This document shows positions 34,342 through 41,677 of a stretch of DNA of 56,629 nt, one piece after another. Numbering within the stretch: position 1 is the first letter of the stretch; every line of letters begins with the position of its first letter. The stretch covers positions 264,417 through 321,045 of the forward strand of contig NZ_VDMP01000024.1 in assembly GCF_006335005.1 (NCBI RefSeq), given 5' to 3'. The notes beneath the pieces are model-generated. The model was not told where the DNA came from. It made no database searches and saw only the letters and a list, made by a program, of their open reading frames with translations. This DNA comes from Nocardioides albidus. GTDB taxonomy: Bacteria > Actinomycetota > Actinomycetes > Propionibacteriales > Nocardioidaceae. The translations under genes and the position numbers were made by a program.

Positions 34342-35502
34342 ATGCAGATCGGCATCTTCACCGTCGGCGACGTGACGACCGACCCGACCACCGGACGGAC
34401 GCCGTCCGAGCACGAGCGGATCAAGGCCACCGTCGCCATCGCGAGGAAGGCCGAGGAGATCGGCCTCGACGTGTTCGCGACCGGCGAGCACCACAACCCG
34501 CCGTTCATCGCGTCCAACCCGACCGCGACCCTGGCCTACATCGGCGCCCAGACCGAGAGCATCATCCTCTCGACGGCCACCACGCTGATCACGACCACGG
34601 ACCCGGTGCTCATCGCCGAGGACTACGCCAAGCTCCAGCACCTCACCGACGGTCGCGTCGACCTGATGATGGGCCGCGGCAACACCGGTCCGGTCTATCC
34701 GTGGTTCGGCAAGGACATCCGCCAGGGCATCAACCTGGCCATCGAGAACTACGCGCTGCTGCGCCGGCTGTGGTCGGAGGAGGTCGTCGACTGGGAGGGC
34801 CGCTTCCGTACGCCGCTCCAGGGCTACACCTCCACCCCGCGCCCGCTCGACGGCGTCGCGCCGTTCGTGTGGCACGGCTCGATCCGCAGCCCCGAGATCG
34901 CCGAGCAGGCCGCCTACTACGGCGACGGCTACTTCCACAACCACATCTTCTGGCCGCCGGCCCACGCGGCGCAGATGATCCGGCTCTACCGCGAGCGCTT
35001 CGAGCACTACGGCCACGGCGCCGCCGACCAGGCGATCGTCGGGCTGGGCGGACAGTTCTTCATGCGGCCCAACAGCCAGGACGCGGTCCGGGAGTTCCGT
35101 CCCTACTTCGACAACGCGCCCGTCTACGGACACGGCCCCTCGCTCGAGGACTTCTCGTCGCAGACGCCGCTGACGGTCGGCTCGCCCCAGCAGGTCCTGG
35201 AGCGGACCCTGTCCTTCCGTGAGTACGCCGGGCACTACCAGCGCCAGCTGTTCCTCGTCGACCACGCGGGCCTGCCGTTGAAGACGGTGCTCGAGCAGCT
35301 CGACCTGCTGGGCGAGATCCTGCCCGAGATGCGCAGGGGCTTCGCCGAGGGCCGGCCCGCGCACGTCCCCGACGCCCCGACCCACGCGTCACTGGTGGCA
35401 GCCGCCGGCGGTGCCGAGCACAGGACCGAGGACGGCACCGAGGACGGCGCCGCCCACGTCCAGGACACCTTCACCGGCACCACCGACCGCCAGGAGATCT
35501 GA
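34342..35502 (+). CDS. luciferase-like FMN-dependent monooxygenase (CE1758 type)
   Basis: The 386-residue LLM protein starts MQIGIFTVGDVTTDPTTG and has the bacterial luciferase pattern GEHHNPPFIASNP, LQHLTDGRVDLMMGRG and a conserved YGDGYFHNHIFWPP. The next gene is an FMN reductase, so reduced flavin is probably supplied by that partner, as in the corynebacterial CE1758/CE1759 pair. AGGAG precedes the ATG. The last 50 residues are a polar extension. Substrate unknown. Confidence 0.88.
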   Translation: MQIGIFTVGDVTTDPTTGRTPSEHERIKATVAIARKAEEIGLDVFATGEHHNPPFIASNPTATLAYIGAQTESIILSTATTLITTTDPVLIAEDYAKLQHLTDGRVDLMMGRGNTGPVYPWFGKDIRQGINLAIENYALLRRLWSEEVVDWEGRFRTPLQGYTSTPRPLDGVAPFVWHGSIRSPEIAEQAAYYGDGYFHNHIFWPPAHAAQMIRLYRERFEHYGHGAADQAIVGLGGQFFMRPNSQDAVREFRPYFDNAPVYGHGPSLEDFSSQTPLTVGSPQQVLERTLSFREYAGHYQRQLFLVDHAGLPLKTVLEQLDLLGEILPEMRRGFAEGRPAHVPDAPTHASLVAAAGGAEHRTEDGTEDGAAHVQDTFTGTTDRQEI

Positions 35503-35503
35503 C

Positions 35504-36151
35504 ATGCGCACGATCGTCGTGGTCTCGGCGGGGCTCTCGGTCCCGTCCACGACCAGGCTGCTCGCCGACAGGCTCGGCACGGCCGTCGAGCGGGCGGTCG
35601 TCGCCCGCGGCGAGGAGGTCGAGGTCGCCCACGTCGAGCTGCGGCCGCTCGCGCACGCCCTGGCCGACCACCTGCTCACCGGGTTCGCGACCGGCGACCT
35701 GGCCGACGCCCTGGACCGGGTCGCGCGCGCCGACGGGCTCGTCGTCGTCACACCGGTGTTCTCGGCGTCGTACTCCGGGCTGTTCAAGACCTTCTTCGAC
35801 GTCCTGGAGCCAGGCGTGCTCGACGGCAAGCCCGTCGTCATCGCGGCGACGGCCGGCACCGCGCGGCACAGCCTCGTGCTCGACCACGCCCTGCGCCCGC
35901 TGTTCGCCTACCTGCGCGCGGTCGTCGTGCCCACCGGAGTCTTCGCCGCGAGCGAGGACTTCGGAGCCACCGACGACGGCTCGCTGGACAAGCGTGCCGA
36001 GCGGGCGGCCGGCGAGCTGGCCGCACTGCTGACGGGGCCTGCTGCGCACGCGCCGGCCGCGACGGAGCGTCGCTTCGTCGCGGACGAGTTCGCCTCGCCG
36101 GCCCCGTTCGAGCAGCTCCTGCGGGAGGCGGGTGGCCGGTCGGTCCGTTGA
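35504..36151 (+). CDS. NAD(P)H-dependent FMN reductase (CE1759 type)
   Basis: The 215-residue flavodoxin-fold reductase begins RTIVVVSAGLSVPSTTRLLADRL (phosphate loop) and has VVVTPVFSASYSGLFKTFFD, a typical FMN-site segment of this family. It starts one base after the LLM stop, so the two are one operon and probably one two-component enzyme system. Confidence 0.88.
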   Translation: MRTIVVVSAGLSVPSTTRLLADRLGTAVERAVVARGEEVEVAHVELRPLAHALADHLLTGFATGDLADALDRVARADGLVVVTPVFSASYSGLFKTFFDVLEPGVLDGKPVVIAATAGTARHSLVLDHALRPLFAYLRAVVVPTGVFAASEDFGATDDGSLDKRAERAAGELAALLTGPAAHAPAATERRFVADEFASPAPFEQLLREAGGRSVR

Positions 36152-36159
36152 GACCGGCC
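36134..36159 (+). terminator. hairpin at the end of the FMN reductase gene
   Basis: GGCCGGTC and GACCGGCC form a perfect 8-bp stem with a 10-base loop that contains the stop codon. There is no T-tract. It lies between two convergent genes. Confidence 0.4.
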
Positions 36160-36178
36160 GCGGCGGCCCGGCCCCGGA

Positions 36179-36706
36179 TCAGTGCTGGTAGGTGCCGGTG
36201 ACGATCGCGCGGCCGAGCGTCTTGAAGGCGAGGTTGAAGCCGACCACGGCCGGCGTGGCCGAGGAGTCGACGCCCAGCTCGGCCTCCTTGACCGCGTGCA
36301 CGACGTAGAAGTAGCGGTGCACCTGGTCGCCCTCCGGCGGCGCGGCGCCGGCGTAGTCGGGGGTGCCGAAGTCGTTGCGCACGTGGAAGGCGCCCCCGGG
36401 CAGCGTGGCGTCGGACGCGCCGGCCCCGGTGTCGAGACTCGTCACGTCGGCGGGGATGTCGACCACGACCCAGTGCCAGAAGCCGCTGGGAATGGGGGCG
36501 TCCGGGTCGAAGCAGGTCACGACATAGCTCTGGGTGCCCTCCGGGCCCGGCTCCCAGGACAGCTGGGGCGAGGTGTTGCCCAGGGCGTAGACCTGGTCGT
36601 CCTTCAGGGGCTGGCCGTCGGTGACATCGGTGCTGGTGACCCCGAAGGTGGCGGCGGCCGGCAGGAGCGGGTACGGGTCCGGGGACACGGGGCGATCGAG
36701 ACTCAT
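36179..36706 (-). CDS. PEBP/YbhB family (Raf kinase inhibitor-like) protein
   Basis: The 175-residue protein has the PEBP ligand-site text SPQLSWEPGPEGTQSYVVTCFDPDAP and FWHWVVVDIPADV, and the late DQVHRYFYVVHAV. Bacterial members bind phospholipid-like anions; role unknown. TACCTT stands eight bases before the ATG. It converges on the FMN reductase. Confidence 0.9.
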   Translation of the reverse strand: MSLDRPVSPDPYPLLPAAATFGVTSTDVTDGQPLKDDQVYALGNTSPQLSWEPGPEGTQSYVVTCFDPDAPIPSGFWHWVVVDIPADVTSLDTGAGASDATLPGGAFHVRNDFGTPDYAGAAPPEGDQVHRYFYVVHAVKEAELGVDSSATPAVVGFNLAFKTLGRAIVTGTYQH

Positions 36707-36777
36707 GTCACGACAAGGTAGTCCGGTGGTTGGCCCGCGCCAACGCCGGGAGGGTGGCTGTCGGAAGAATGGTCCCC

Positions 36778-38010
36778 GTGAGCGACTTCCCGCCGTACCC
36801 GTCCGGTCTGCGTCTGGCCGGCCGCCGCGTCCTCGTGGTCGGTGGTGGCCACGTGGCCCAGCGCCGTGTGCCGCAGCTGATCGCCGTCGGCGCCGACGTC
36901 CACGTGGTGTCGCCGACGGTGACGCCCTCGATCGAGGGGCTGGTCGGCTCGGGCGAGATCACCTGGCACGAGCGCGCCTTCGAGGACGCCGACCTCGACG
37001 GCGCCTGGTACGTCATCGCGGTGACCGACGACCGCGCGGTCAACGACCACATCTCGACCCTCTGCGAGCTCGAGCGGGTGTTCTGCGTGCGGTCCGACGA
37101 CGCCACGCTCGGCACCGCTTGGACCCCTGCGGTCGGACGCGAGGCCGGCATCACCGTGGCCGTCGTGGGCAACCGCGACCCCCGCCGGTCCGCCTCGGTG
37201 CGCGACGAGATCGTCGCCGGGCTGCGCGACGGCACCATCGCCGCCCCGCACCACCGCGACGACACGCCGGAGCGGACCCCGGGCGTGACCCTGGTCGGGG
37301 GCGGGCCCGGTGACCCCGAGCTCATCTCCATCGCCGGGCGCAAGGCCCTGATGGCCGCCGATGTCGTCGTGGCCGACCGCCTGGCGCCCCGGGAGCTGCT
37401 GGGCGACCTGCCCAGCGACGTCGAGCTCGTCGATGTCGCGAAGCTGCCGCGGGGACGCTCGGCGCAGCAGGAGGAGATCAACCGGATCATCGTCGAGCGC
37501 GCGCTCGCCGGGAAGCGGGTCGTCCGGTTCAAGGGCGGCGACAACTTCGTCTTCGGCCGCGGGTTCGAGGAGATCATCGCCTGCCGGGAGGCCGGCGTAC
37601 CGGTCACGGTGATCCCCGGCCTCACCTCCCCGGTCTCGGTCCCCGGCATCGCCGGCATCCCGGTCACCCATCGCGGCGTCACCCACGAGTTCACCGTCGT
37701 TTCCGGCCACCTGCCGCCCGGCCATCCGGAGTCACTGGTCGACTACGAGGCGCTGGCACGGATGCGCGGCACCGTCGTTGTGATGATGGGCGTCGAGAAC
37801 GCGCCGCACATCGCCGCAGCCCTCGTCGCCGGCGGACGCGCCGGCTCGACTCCCGTGGCCGTGATCTGCGACGGCACCATGCCCACCCAGCGCACCGTGC
37901 TCGCCACGCTCGACACCCTCGCCGAGCGGATGGCGGAGGAGAGCGTGAAGCCGCCGGCGATCGTCGTCATCGGCGACGTCGTCGCGGTGGCGCACCCGAG
38001 CGCCTTCTGA
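36778..38010 (+). CDS. cobA: uroporphyrinogen-III C-methyltransferase with siroheme-synthase N-terminus
   Basis: The 410-residue protein joins an NAD-binding precorrin-2 dehydrogenase-like domain (about 1-160; RVLVVGGGHVAQRRV) to a SUMT methyltransferase domain (about 170-410; GVTLVGGGPGDPELISIAGRKAL, VVVADRLAP, FKGGDNFVFGRG). It makes precorrin-2 and probably sirohydrochlorin for siroheme and cobalamin. This is a CysG-like arrangement without a clear ferrochelatase function assigned. GTG 36778 was chosen because GGAAGA lies about ten bases upstream; ATG 36769 is the alternative. Confidence 0.9.
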   Translation: MSDFPPYPSGLRLAGRRVLVVGGGHVAQRRVPQLIAVGADVHVVSPTVTPSIEGLVGSGEITWHERAFEDADLDGAWYVIAVTDDRAVNDHISTLCELERVFCVRSDDATLGTAWTPAVGREAGITVAVVGNRDPRRSASVRDEIVAGLRDGTIAAPHHRDDTPERTPGVTLVGGGPGDPELISIAGRKALMAADVVVADRLAPRELLGDLPSDVELVDVAKLPRGRSAQQEEINRIIVERALAGKRVVRFKGGDNFVFGRGFEEIIACREAGVPVTVIPGLTSPVSVPGIAGIPVTHRGVTHEFTVVSGHLPPGHPESLVDYEALARMRGTVVVMMGVENAPHIAAALVAGGRAGSTPVAVICDGTMPTQRTVLATLDTLAERMAEESVKPPAIVVIGDVVAVAHPSAF

Positions 38011-38042
38011 CGACTGTCTGAGGACTGAATCGTGGCGACCTG

Positions 38043-38975
38043 ATGGCTGTGCTCGTCGAGATCACCGACCCCGCCGATCCCCGGCTGGGCGACTACCGCG
38101 ACCTGCGCGACGTCGAGCTGCGCAAGCATCTCGAGGCCGAGCACGGCCTCTTCCTCGCGGAGGGGGAGAAGGTCGTACGCCGCGCGGTCGAGGCCGGCTA
38201 CGCGCCACGGTCCTTCCTGATGGCCCCCCGCTGGCTCGACGGGCTCGCCGACGTCCTGGACCGCTCCGAGGCGCCCTGCTACGTCGTCTCCGAGGCCCTG
38301 GCCGAGGAGGTCACCGGCTTCCACGTCCACCGGGGCGCTCTCGCCTCGCTCGAGCGCCGGCCGCTGCCCTCCGTCGACGAGGTCCTCGCGGGAGCGCGCT
38401 CGGTGCTGGTCCTCGAGGACATCGTCGACCACACCAATGTCTGTTCGATGTACGAGATCGATCAGACAGCTCGGACCAGCGACCTTCTGATCAACCGCAA
38501 GCCCCCTCTTAGCAGGATCGCAGTATTCGAGGATCTGGTCGATCATGCGAACGTCGGAGCCGGTTTCCGCAATGCCGCGGCTCTCGGTATCGATGCTGTG
38601 GTGCTCTCGCCACGGTGCGCTGATCCCTTGTACAGAAGGGCAATCAAGGTCTCGATGGGAGCGACGCTCCAGCTTCCATGGACTCGGCTTGAACCTTGGC
38701 CACGAGGTCTGCAGCAGCTTCGAGACGCTGGTTACCTCATCGCTGGCATGGCCCTCTCTGATGACGCGATCACCTTGGATGAGCTTTCCAACACTGTCGA
38801 ACAGAACATCGCGATCATGTTCGGAACTGAGGGTCACGGACTGACGCGACGTGCTCTGGCGGAGTGCGACGTCCTCGTTCGAATCCCGATGCAGACGGGC
38901 ATCGACTCACTCAATGTTGCTGCGGCTTCGGCGGTAGCCTTTTACGCAACCAGGATCGTCTCCCGGTCGGTGTGA
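38043..38975 (+). CDS. chimeric TrmH/SpoU family RNA 2'-O-methyltransferase
   Basis: The 310-residue product is a hybrid. Residues 1-133 are host-type (high GC) and end LVLEDIVDHTNV, the first strand of the SPOUT domain. Residues 134-158 are an unrelated linker. From 159 the sequence starts the same strand again (IAVFEDLVDHANV) and continues through a full SPOUT domain of lower GC with GAGFRNAAALG, GTEGHGLTRRAL and IPMQTGIDSLNVAAASA. All three catalytic motifs are therefore present once and intact. The family methylates ribose in rRNA or tRNA using SAM. The extra 38 codons are exactly in frame. The original 3' half is at 41252. Confidence 0.85.
   Translation: MAVLVEITDPADPRLGDYRDLRDVELRKHLEAEHGLFLAEGEKVVRRAVEAGYAPRSFLMAPRWLDGLADVLDRSEAPCYVVSEALAEEVTGFHVHRGALASLERRPLPSVDEVLAGARSVLVLEDIVDHTNVCSMYEIDQTARTSDLLINRKPPLSRIAVFEDLVDHANVGAGFRNAAALGIDAVVLSPRCADPLYRRAIKVSMGATLQLPWTRLEPWPRGLQQLRDAGYLIAGMALSDDAITLDELSNTVEQNIAIMFGTEGHGLTRRALAECDVLVRIPMQTGIDSLNVAAASAVAFYATRIVSRSV
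38460..38492. repeat. 7-bp inverted repeat in the linker of the chimera
   Basis: GATCAGA (38460-38466) and TCTGATC (38486-38492) are perfect inverted repeats separated by 19 bases. They lie in the unique 75-base segment between the host half and the replacement domain, where an attachment or recombination site would be expected. Confidence 0.4.
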
Positions 38976-39018
38976 CTCACTGGTGTGGAACCGGCCGAGG
39001 CGCTCTCGTGTAACCCGC

Positions 39019-39024
39019 TATGGT
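39019..39024 (+). promoter_or_regulatory. -10 element of the NTPase gene
   Basis: TATGGT ends seven bases before ATG 39032. It overlaps the earlier ATG at 39020, which argues for the later start. Confidence 0.45.
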
Positions 39025-39031
39025 GCCTAGC

Positions 39032-41236
39032 ATGTCGTCCCGAGCAGCCCTTCGCGACCTAGTTGACTCGCTTCCTCGCAACGCCATCGGTGGGCTCGTC
39101 GAACAGTCGATCGACAGCTCGTTTTTCGCGCACCCAGTGGCTCCAGCCAGCTATGTGTGGCCCGATGTCATCGTCGACGACGACAAGCACGCGTCGCCCG
39201 TGCTGCTGGTGACTGCCCCCGGGGCGATGGGAAAGTCCGTCGCTGCTCGTGCCACCGCCCATCGGCTGGGTTCCCCGCTTGTGGACCTTGCGAAGGTGGC
39301 CATCGGCGGGGACGGCTTGACAGGACTTCTCACTCGCGTACTGGGTTGGACTCAAGCGCCCCAGTTCGTGACAAGCTTACAACGCGGCACGGCCTCACTC
39401 GTCCTTGATAGCCTAGACGAAGCACATCTGGCTGCGGGACGCGCTCACTTCCTGGCATTCATGAAGAACGTGGTGGAGCTTGTCGGGCAGGGATCTTCCA
39501 ACTCGCAGGTAGTGATCTTCGGTCGGCGAGACACGATGGAATCCGCGTATCTCGCTTTGGCGGAGTATGGAGTTGAAGCCCAGCAGGTGTCGATTTCGCC
39601 GCTCGCCTACGGCCAGACATGCGAACTTATCGACCTCGTCCTGGATGACATCGTTCACCAGGGGCGAAGTTACGATCTCCATCGTCAGCACTCGGTCCCG
39701 TTCGGACAGCATAGAGACGCAGTTCTCCTCGACATGGCAAGAGCACTCGGATCCGATGCGCAAACAGTGCAGCTTGCCTGGGAAAGCGTGGGCGGCTTTC
39801 TCGGTTACCCTCCCGTTGTCCGAGTTCTCGGGCGACACCTCGTGATCGACAATCCCGCAGCGCTCAACTCGTCGACTGCGCCACGAACTTCCGGCTCCAC
39901 GCGGGGTGGCCTCCTGCGAGAAGTGGTCGAGGAGATTCTAGATCGCGAGAGCGCCAAGGTTCGAGACCAGTTGAGGCCCGCACTCGGCTTGGAGCCGAGT
40001 GACCCTCGACTGGGCGTTCTGTACTCCCGCGAGGAACAGATTGTTCGCCTCTTGCAGCGCTCCCGTGGCGGCGGCCGCGAGATCGCGCTGCCGGGTTCTC
40101 TGTCGCCCGACGAGAATGCAATTTATCAGGACCAGATAGAGAACTTCCTCCCCGATCACCCTTTTCTTCGAGGAAGCGGTTTTGAGAACGTGGTGTTCTC
40201 GGATTACGTCTTGGCATATGAGACGCTGGCCGACACGGTGCAAGTTCACGGCACCACTAATTCGGCTCCCAATGCGACCAGCGTCGGTCCATTTTTCGCG
40301 CACTTCGTTCACGCGATGTCGGCGACCTCGAGAGTCGATGGTGACGAGGTGGCAGTCCTCCGTGAGGCTTGTATCGATGCGGTACTGAAGTCGTATTCGG
40401 CTGGCTGCATCGACCCCTCCAACTTCGTGTACTCGGACAATCCGGACCAGACCCGCCTTTTCCTGGGTGAAGGAGTGGACCATCCGACGGGGCCATCGGA
40501 CGTCCTCAAGTTCACCATATCCGAACGGTCTGGCGTGGTTGAACTAACGAGCCCCCTTGGGCGCGGGCTAGTCATTACTAGAGGAAGTGTGGTGATCTCT
40601 GGCGTTGCTGACGAGATTCAGCTAGGGCCTGACCTCAGCGTCTTCGCTGAAGACATCCAGTTTGTCGGAAAGAGAATTGGCGTTTCGAGCGCCATGGGCT
40701 CGACCATCGGCGACTCGAGTGACAACGACGGGCGAGTCACCCTCATTGCGCGAGGATCCGTCGACAGCGACCCTGAGATGAAGTTGTCGGTCTATCCCGC
40801 GACCGCTCTAGCAATTTTCTGGAGCAACCCTAGCTATCAATGGCTTGGGCACGTCCTCAAACTTGCGCCTGGCAGCATTTCGGGCCTCCCGCCGGCCGCG
40901 GCATGGCAGTTGATGTTTGGCCTGCGGCGTTTGCTCACGAGTTTTCAGGCAAGCGCGACCGCAGATCCGAGCGCTTTCAGCGAGTTCGTCGACCGTATAA
41001 TCGTTGGTAGTAATCCGGTGTTCCATGTGGCGCTCGAGGGTCTAGTTGAGCTCGGTATCGTGAGCCGAGAGGGCGCGCTTTACCGGCTGCGGTTGGCCAG
41101 GCTGTCTGACTACGGGGTGAACTACGCGGCCCTCCGTGGCCCCGATTTTGAAAACACACTAGAGGGCCTATATAGTGATATGATGAAGACCGATAGTCTT
41201 CAGGAGTTCGCTCGTGACGAATCCGGAAACGAGTAG
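39032..41236 (+). CDS. NACHT-like P-loop NTPase, cargo of the inserted element
   Basis: The 734-residue protein has Walker A APGAMGKS (62-69) and Walker B SLVLDSLDEAH (122-132) of the hhhhDxxDE(A) form found in NACHT/STAND NTPases. IFGRRDTME (162-170) may be the sensor arginine region. About 185-260 is helical. NVVFSDYVLAYE (near 390) recalls the FxHxxxxEYLAA region of NACHT proteins. Around 510-590 are strand-rich repeats (VVISGVADEIQLG, LSVFAEDIQFVG), and the end (VFHVALEGLVELGIVSREGALYRLRL) looks like a winged helix. There is no recognisable N-terminal effector. It contains a TTA leucine codon (39377-39379). Defence is an inference from class and context. Confidence 0.75.
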   Translation: MSSRAALRDLVDSLPRNAIGGLVEQSIDSSFFAHPVAPASYVWPDVIVDDDKHASPVLLVTAPGAMGKSVAARATAHRLGSPLVDLAKVAIGGDGLTGLLTRVLGWTQAPQFVTSLQRGTASLVLDSLDEAHLAAGRAHFLAFMKNVVELVGQGSSNSQVVIFGRRDTMESAYLALAEYGVEAQQVSISPLAYGQTCELIDLVLDDIVHQGRSYDLHRQHSVPFGQHRDAVLLDMARALGSDAQTVQLAWESVGGFLGYPPVVRVLGRHLVIDNPAALNSSTAPRTSGSTRGGLLREVVEEILDRESAKVRDQLRPALGLEPSDPRLGVLYSREEQIVRLLQRSRGGGREIALPGSLSPDENAIYQDQIENFLPDHPFLRGSGFENVVFSDYVLAYETLADTVQVHGTTNSAPNATSVGPFFAHFVHAMSATSRVDGDEVAVLREACIDAVLKSYSAGCIDPSNFVYSDNPDQTRLFLGEGVDHPTGPSDVLKFTISERSGVVELTSPLGRGLVITRGSVVISGVADEIQLGPDLSVFAEDIQFVGKRIGVSSAMGSTIGDSSDNDGRVTLIARGSVDSDPEMKLSVYPATALAIFWSNPSYQWLGHVLKLAPGSISGLPPAAAWQLMFGLRRLLTSFQASATADPSAFSEFVDRIIVGSNPVFHVALEGLVELGIVSREGALYRLRLARLSDYGVNYAALRGPDFENTLEGLYSDMMKTDSLQEFARDESGNE

Positions 41237-41671
41237 AACAAAGTAAACAACGTCGGGGCCATCCTGCGCTCGGGCGCGGCGCTCGGCTTCGACGCCGTCC
41301 TCCTCGCGCCGCGGTGCGCGGACCCGCTCTACCGCCGGGCGATCAAGGTCGCGATGGGCGCCGTCTTCGCCCTGCCGTGGACGCGCCTGCCCGATTGGCA
41401 CGACGCCCTGCCGTCGCTGAGCGCCCGCGGGTTCACCACCGTCGCGCTGACGCTCGCGGCGGACGCCGTACCCATCGAGGAGGCCGTCGCCGGCGAGGAC
41501 AAGGTGGCGCTGGTGCTCGGCTCGGAGGGCCACGGGCTCTCGGCTCGCTGGCAGCAGTCCGCCGACCGGCGCGCGATCATCCCCATGGCACGCACCGTCG
41601 AACACGGTGTGGACTCGCTCAACGTGGCGGCCGCGACCGCTGTCGCCTGCTACGTGACCGCGCGCCGCTGA
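41237..41671 (+). pseudogene. displaced 3' half of the host TrmH/SpoU methyltransferase gene
   Basis: From AACGTC at 41249 the frame reads NVGAILRSGAALGFD, then PRCADPLYRRAIKVAMGA, GSEGHGLSARW and IPMARTVEHGVDSLNVAAATA to a normal stop. It is the native high-GC SPOUT domain and aligns end to end with the replacement domain at 38514-38975 (about half the residues identical, with PRCADPLYRRAIKV shared exactly). It has lost its N-terminal half and own start. It is in the same frame as the NTPase, directly after that gene's TAG, so it could be reached only by read-through or by internal initiation. Confidence 0.85.
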
Positions 41672-41677
41672 GCCGCC

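Larger units (their letters stand above)
38442..41248 (+). mobile_element. inserted element in the trmH-like gene, carrying a replacement 3' half and an NTPase gene
   Basis: Bases between the AATGTC at 38436-38441 and the AACGTC at 41249-41254 are foreign. A hand count in one 60-base line inside gives 57% G+C, against 80% in the line just after the right end. The left part encodes a linker and a diverged SPOUT domain that closes the interrupted gene. The right part encodes one large NTPase. Removing the insert would rejoin an ordinary 271-codon TrmH-like gene in frame at Asn-Val-Gly. No integrase, transposase or clear terminal repeat is seen; TGTTC occurs near both ends in opposite orientation, which is weak. 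Confidence 0.8.

Noticed and set aside
38442..38555. Intein or self-splicing intron between the two copies of the DHxNV motif
   Set aside because: The 114-base segment is far too short for either, and lacks intein residues or intron structure. An in-frame linker is simpler.
38976..41248. Integrase, transposase, relaxase or phage gene inside the insert
   Set aside because: I read the frames in both strands. The only credible gene is the NTPase; other open frames are short shadows without recombinase motifs.
38442..41248. Terminal inverted repeats of a classical transposon
   Set aside because: Only TGTTC and a nearby TAC are shared between the ends, which is too little. The 6-base AAYGTC match at the edges is also part of the conserved Asn-Val codons, so it is not proof of a target duplication.
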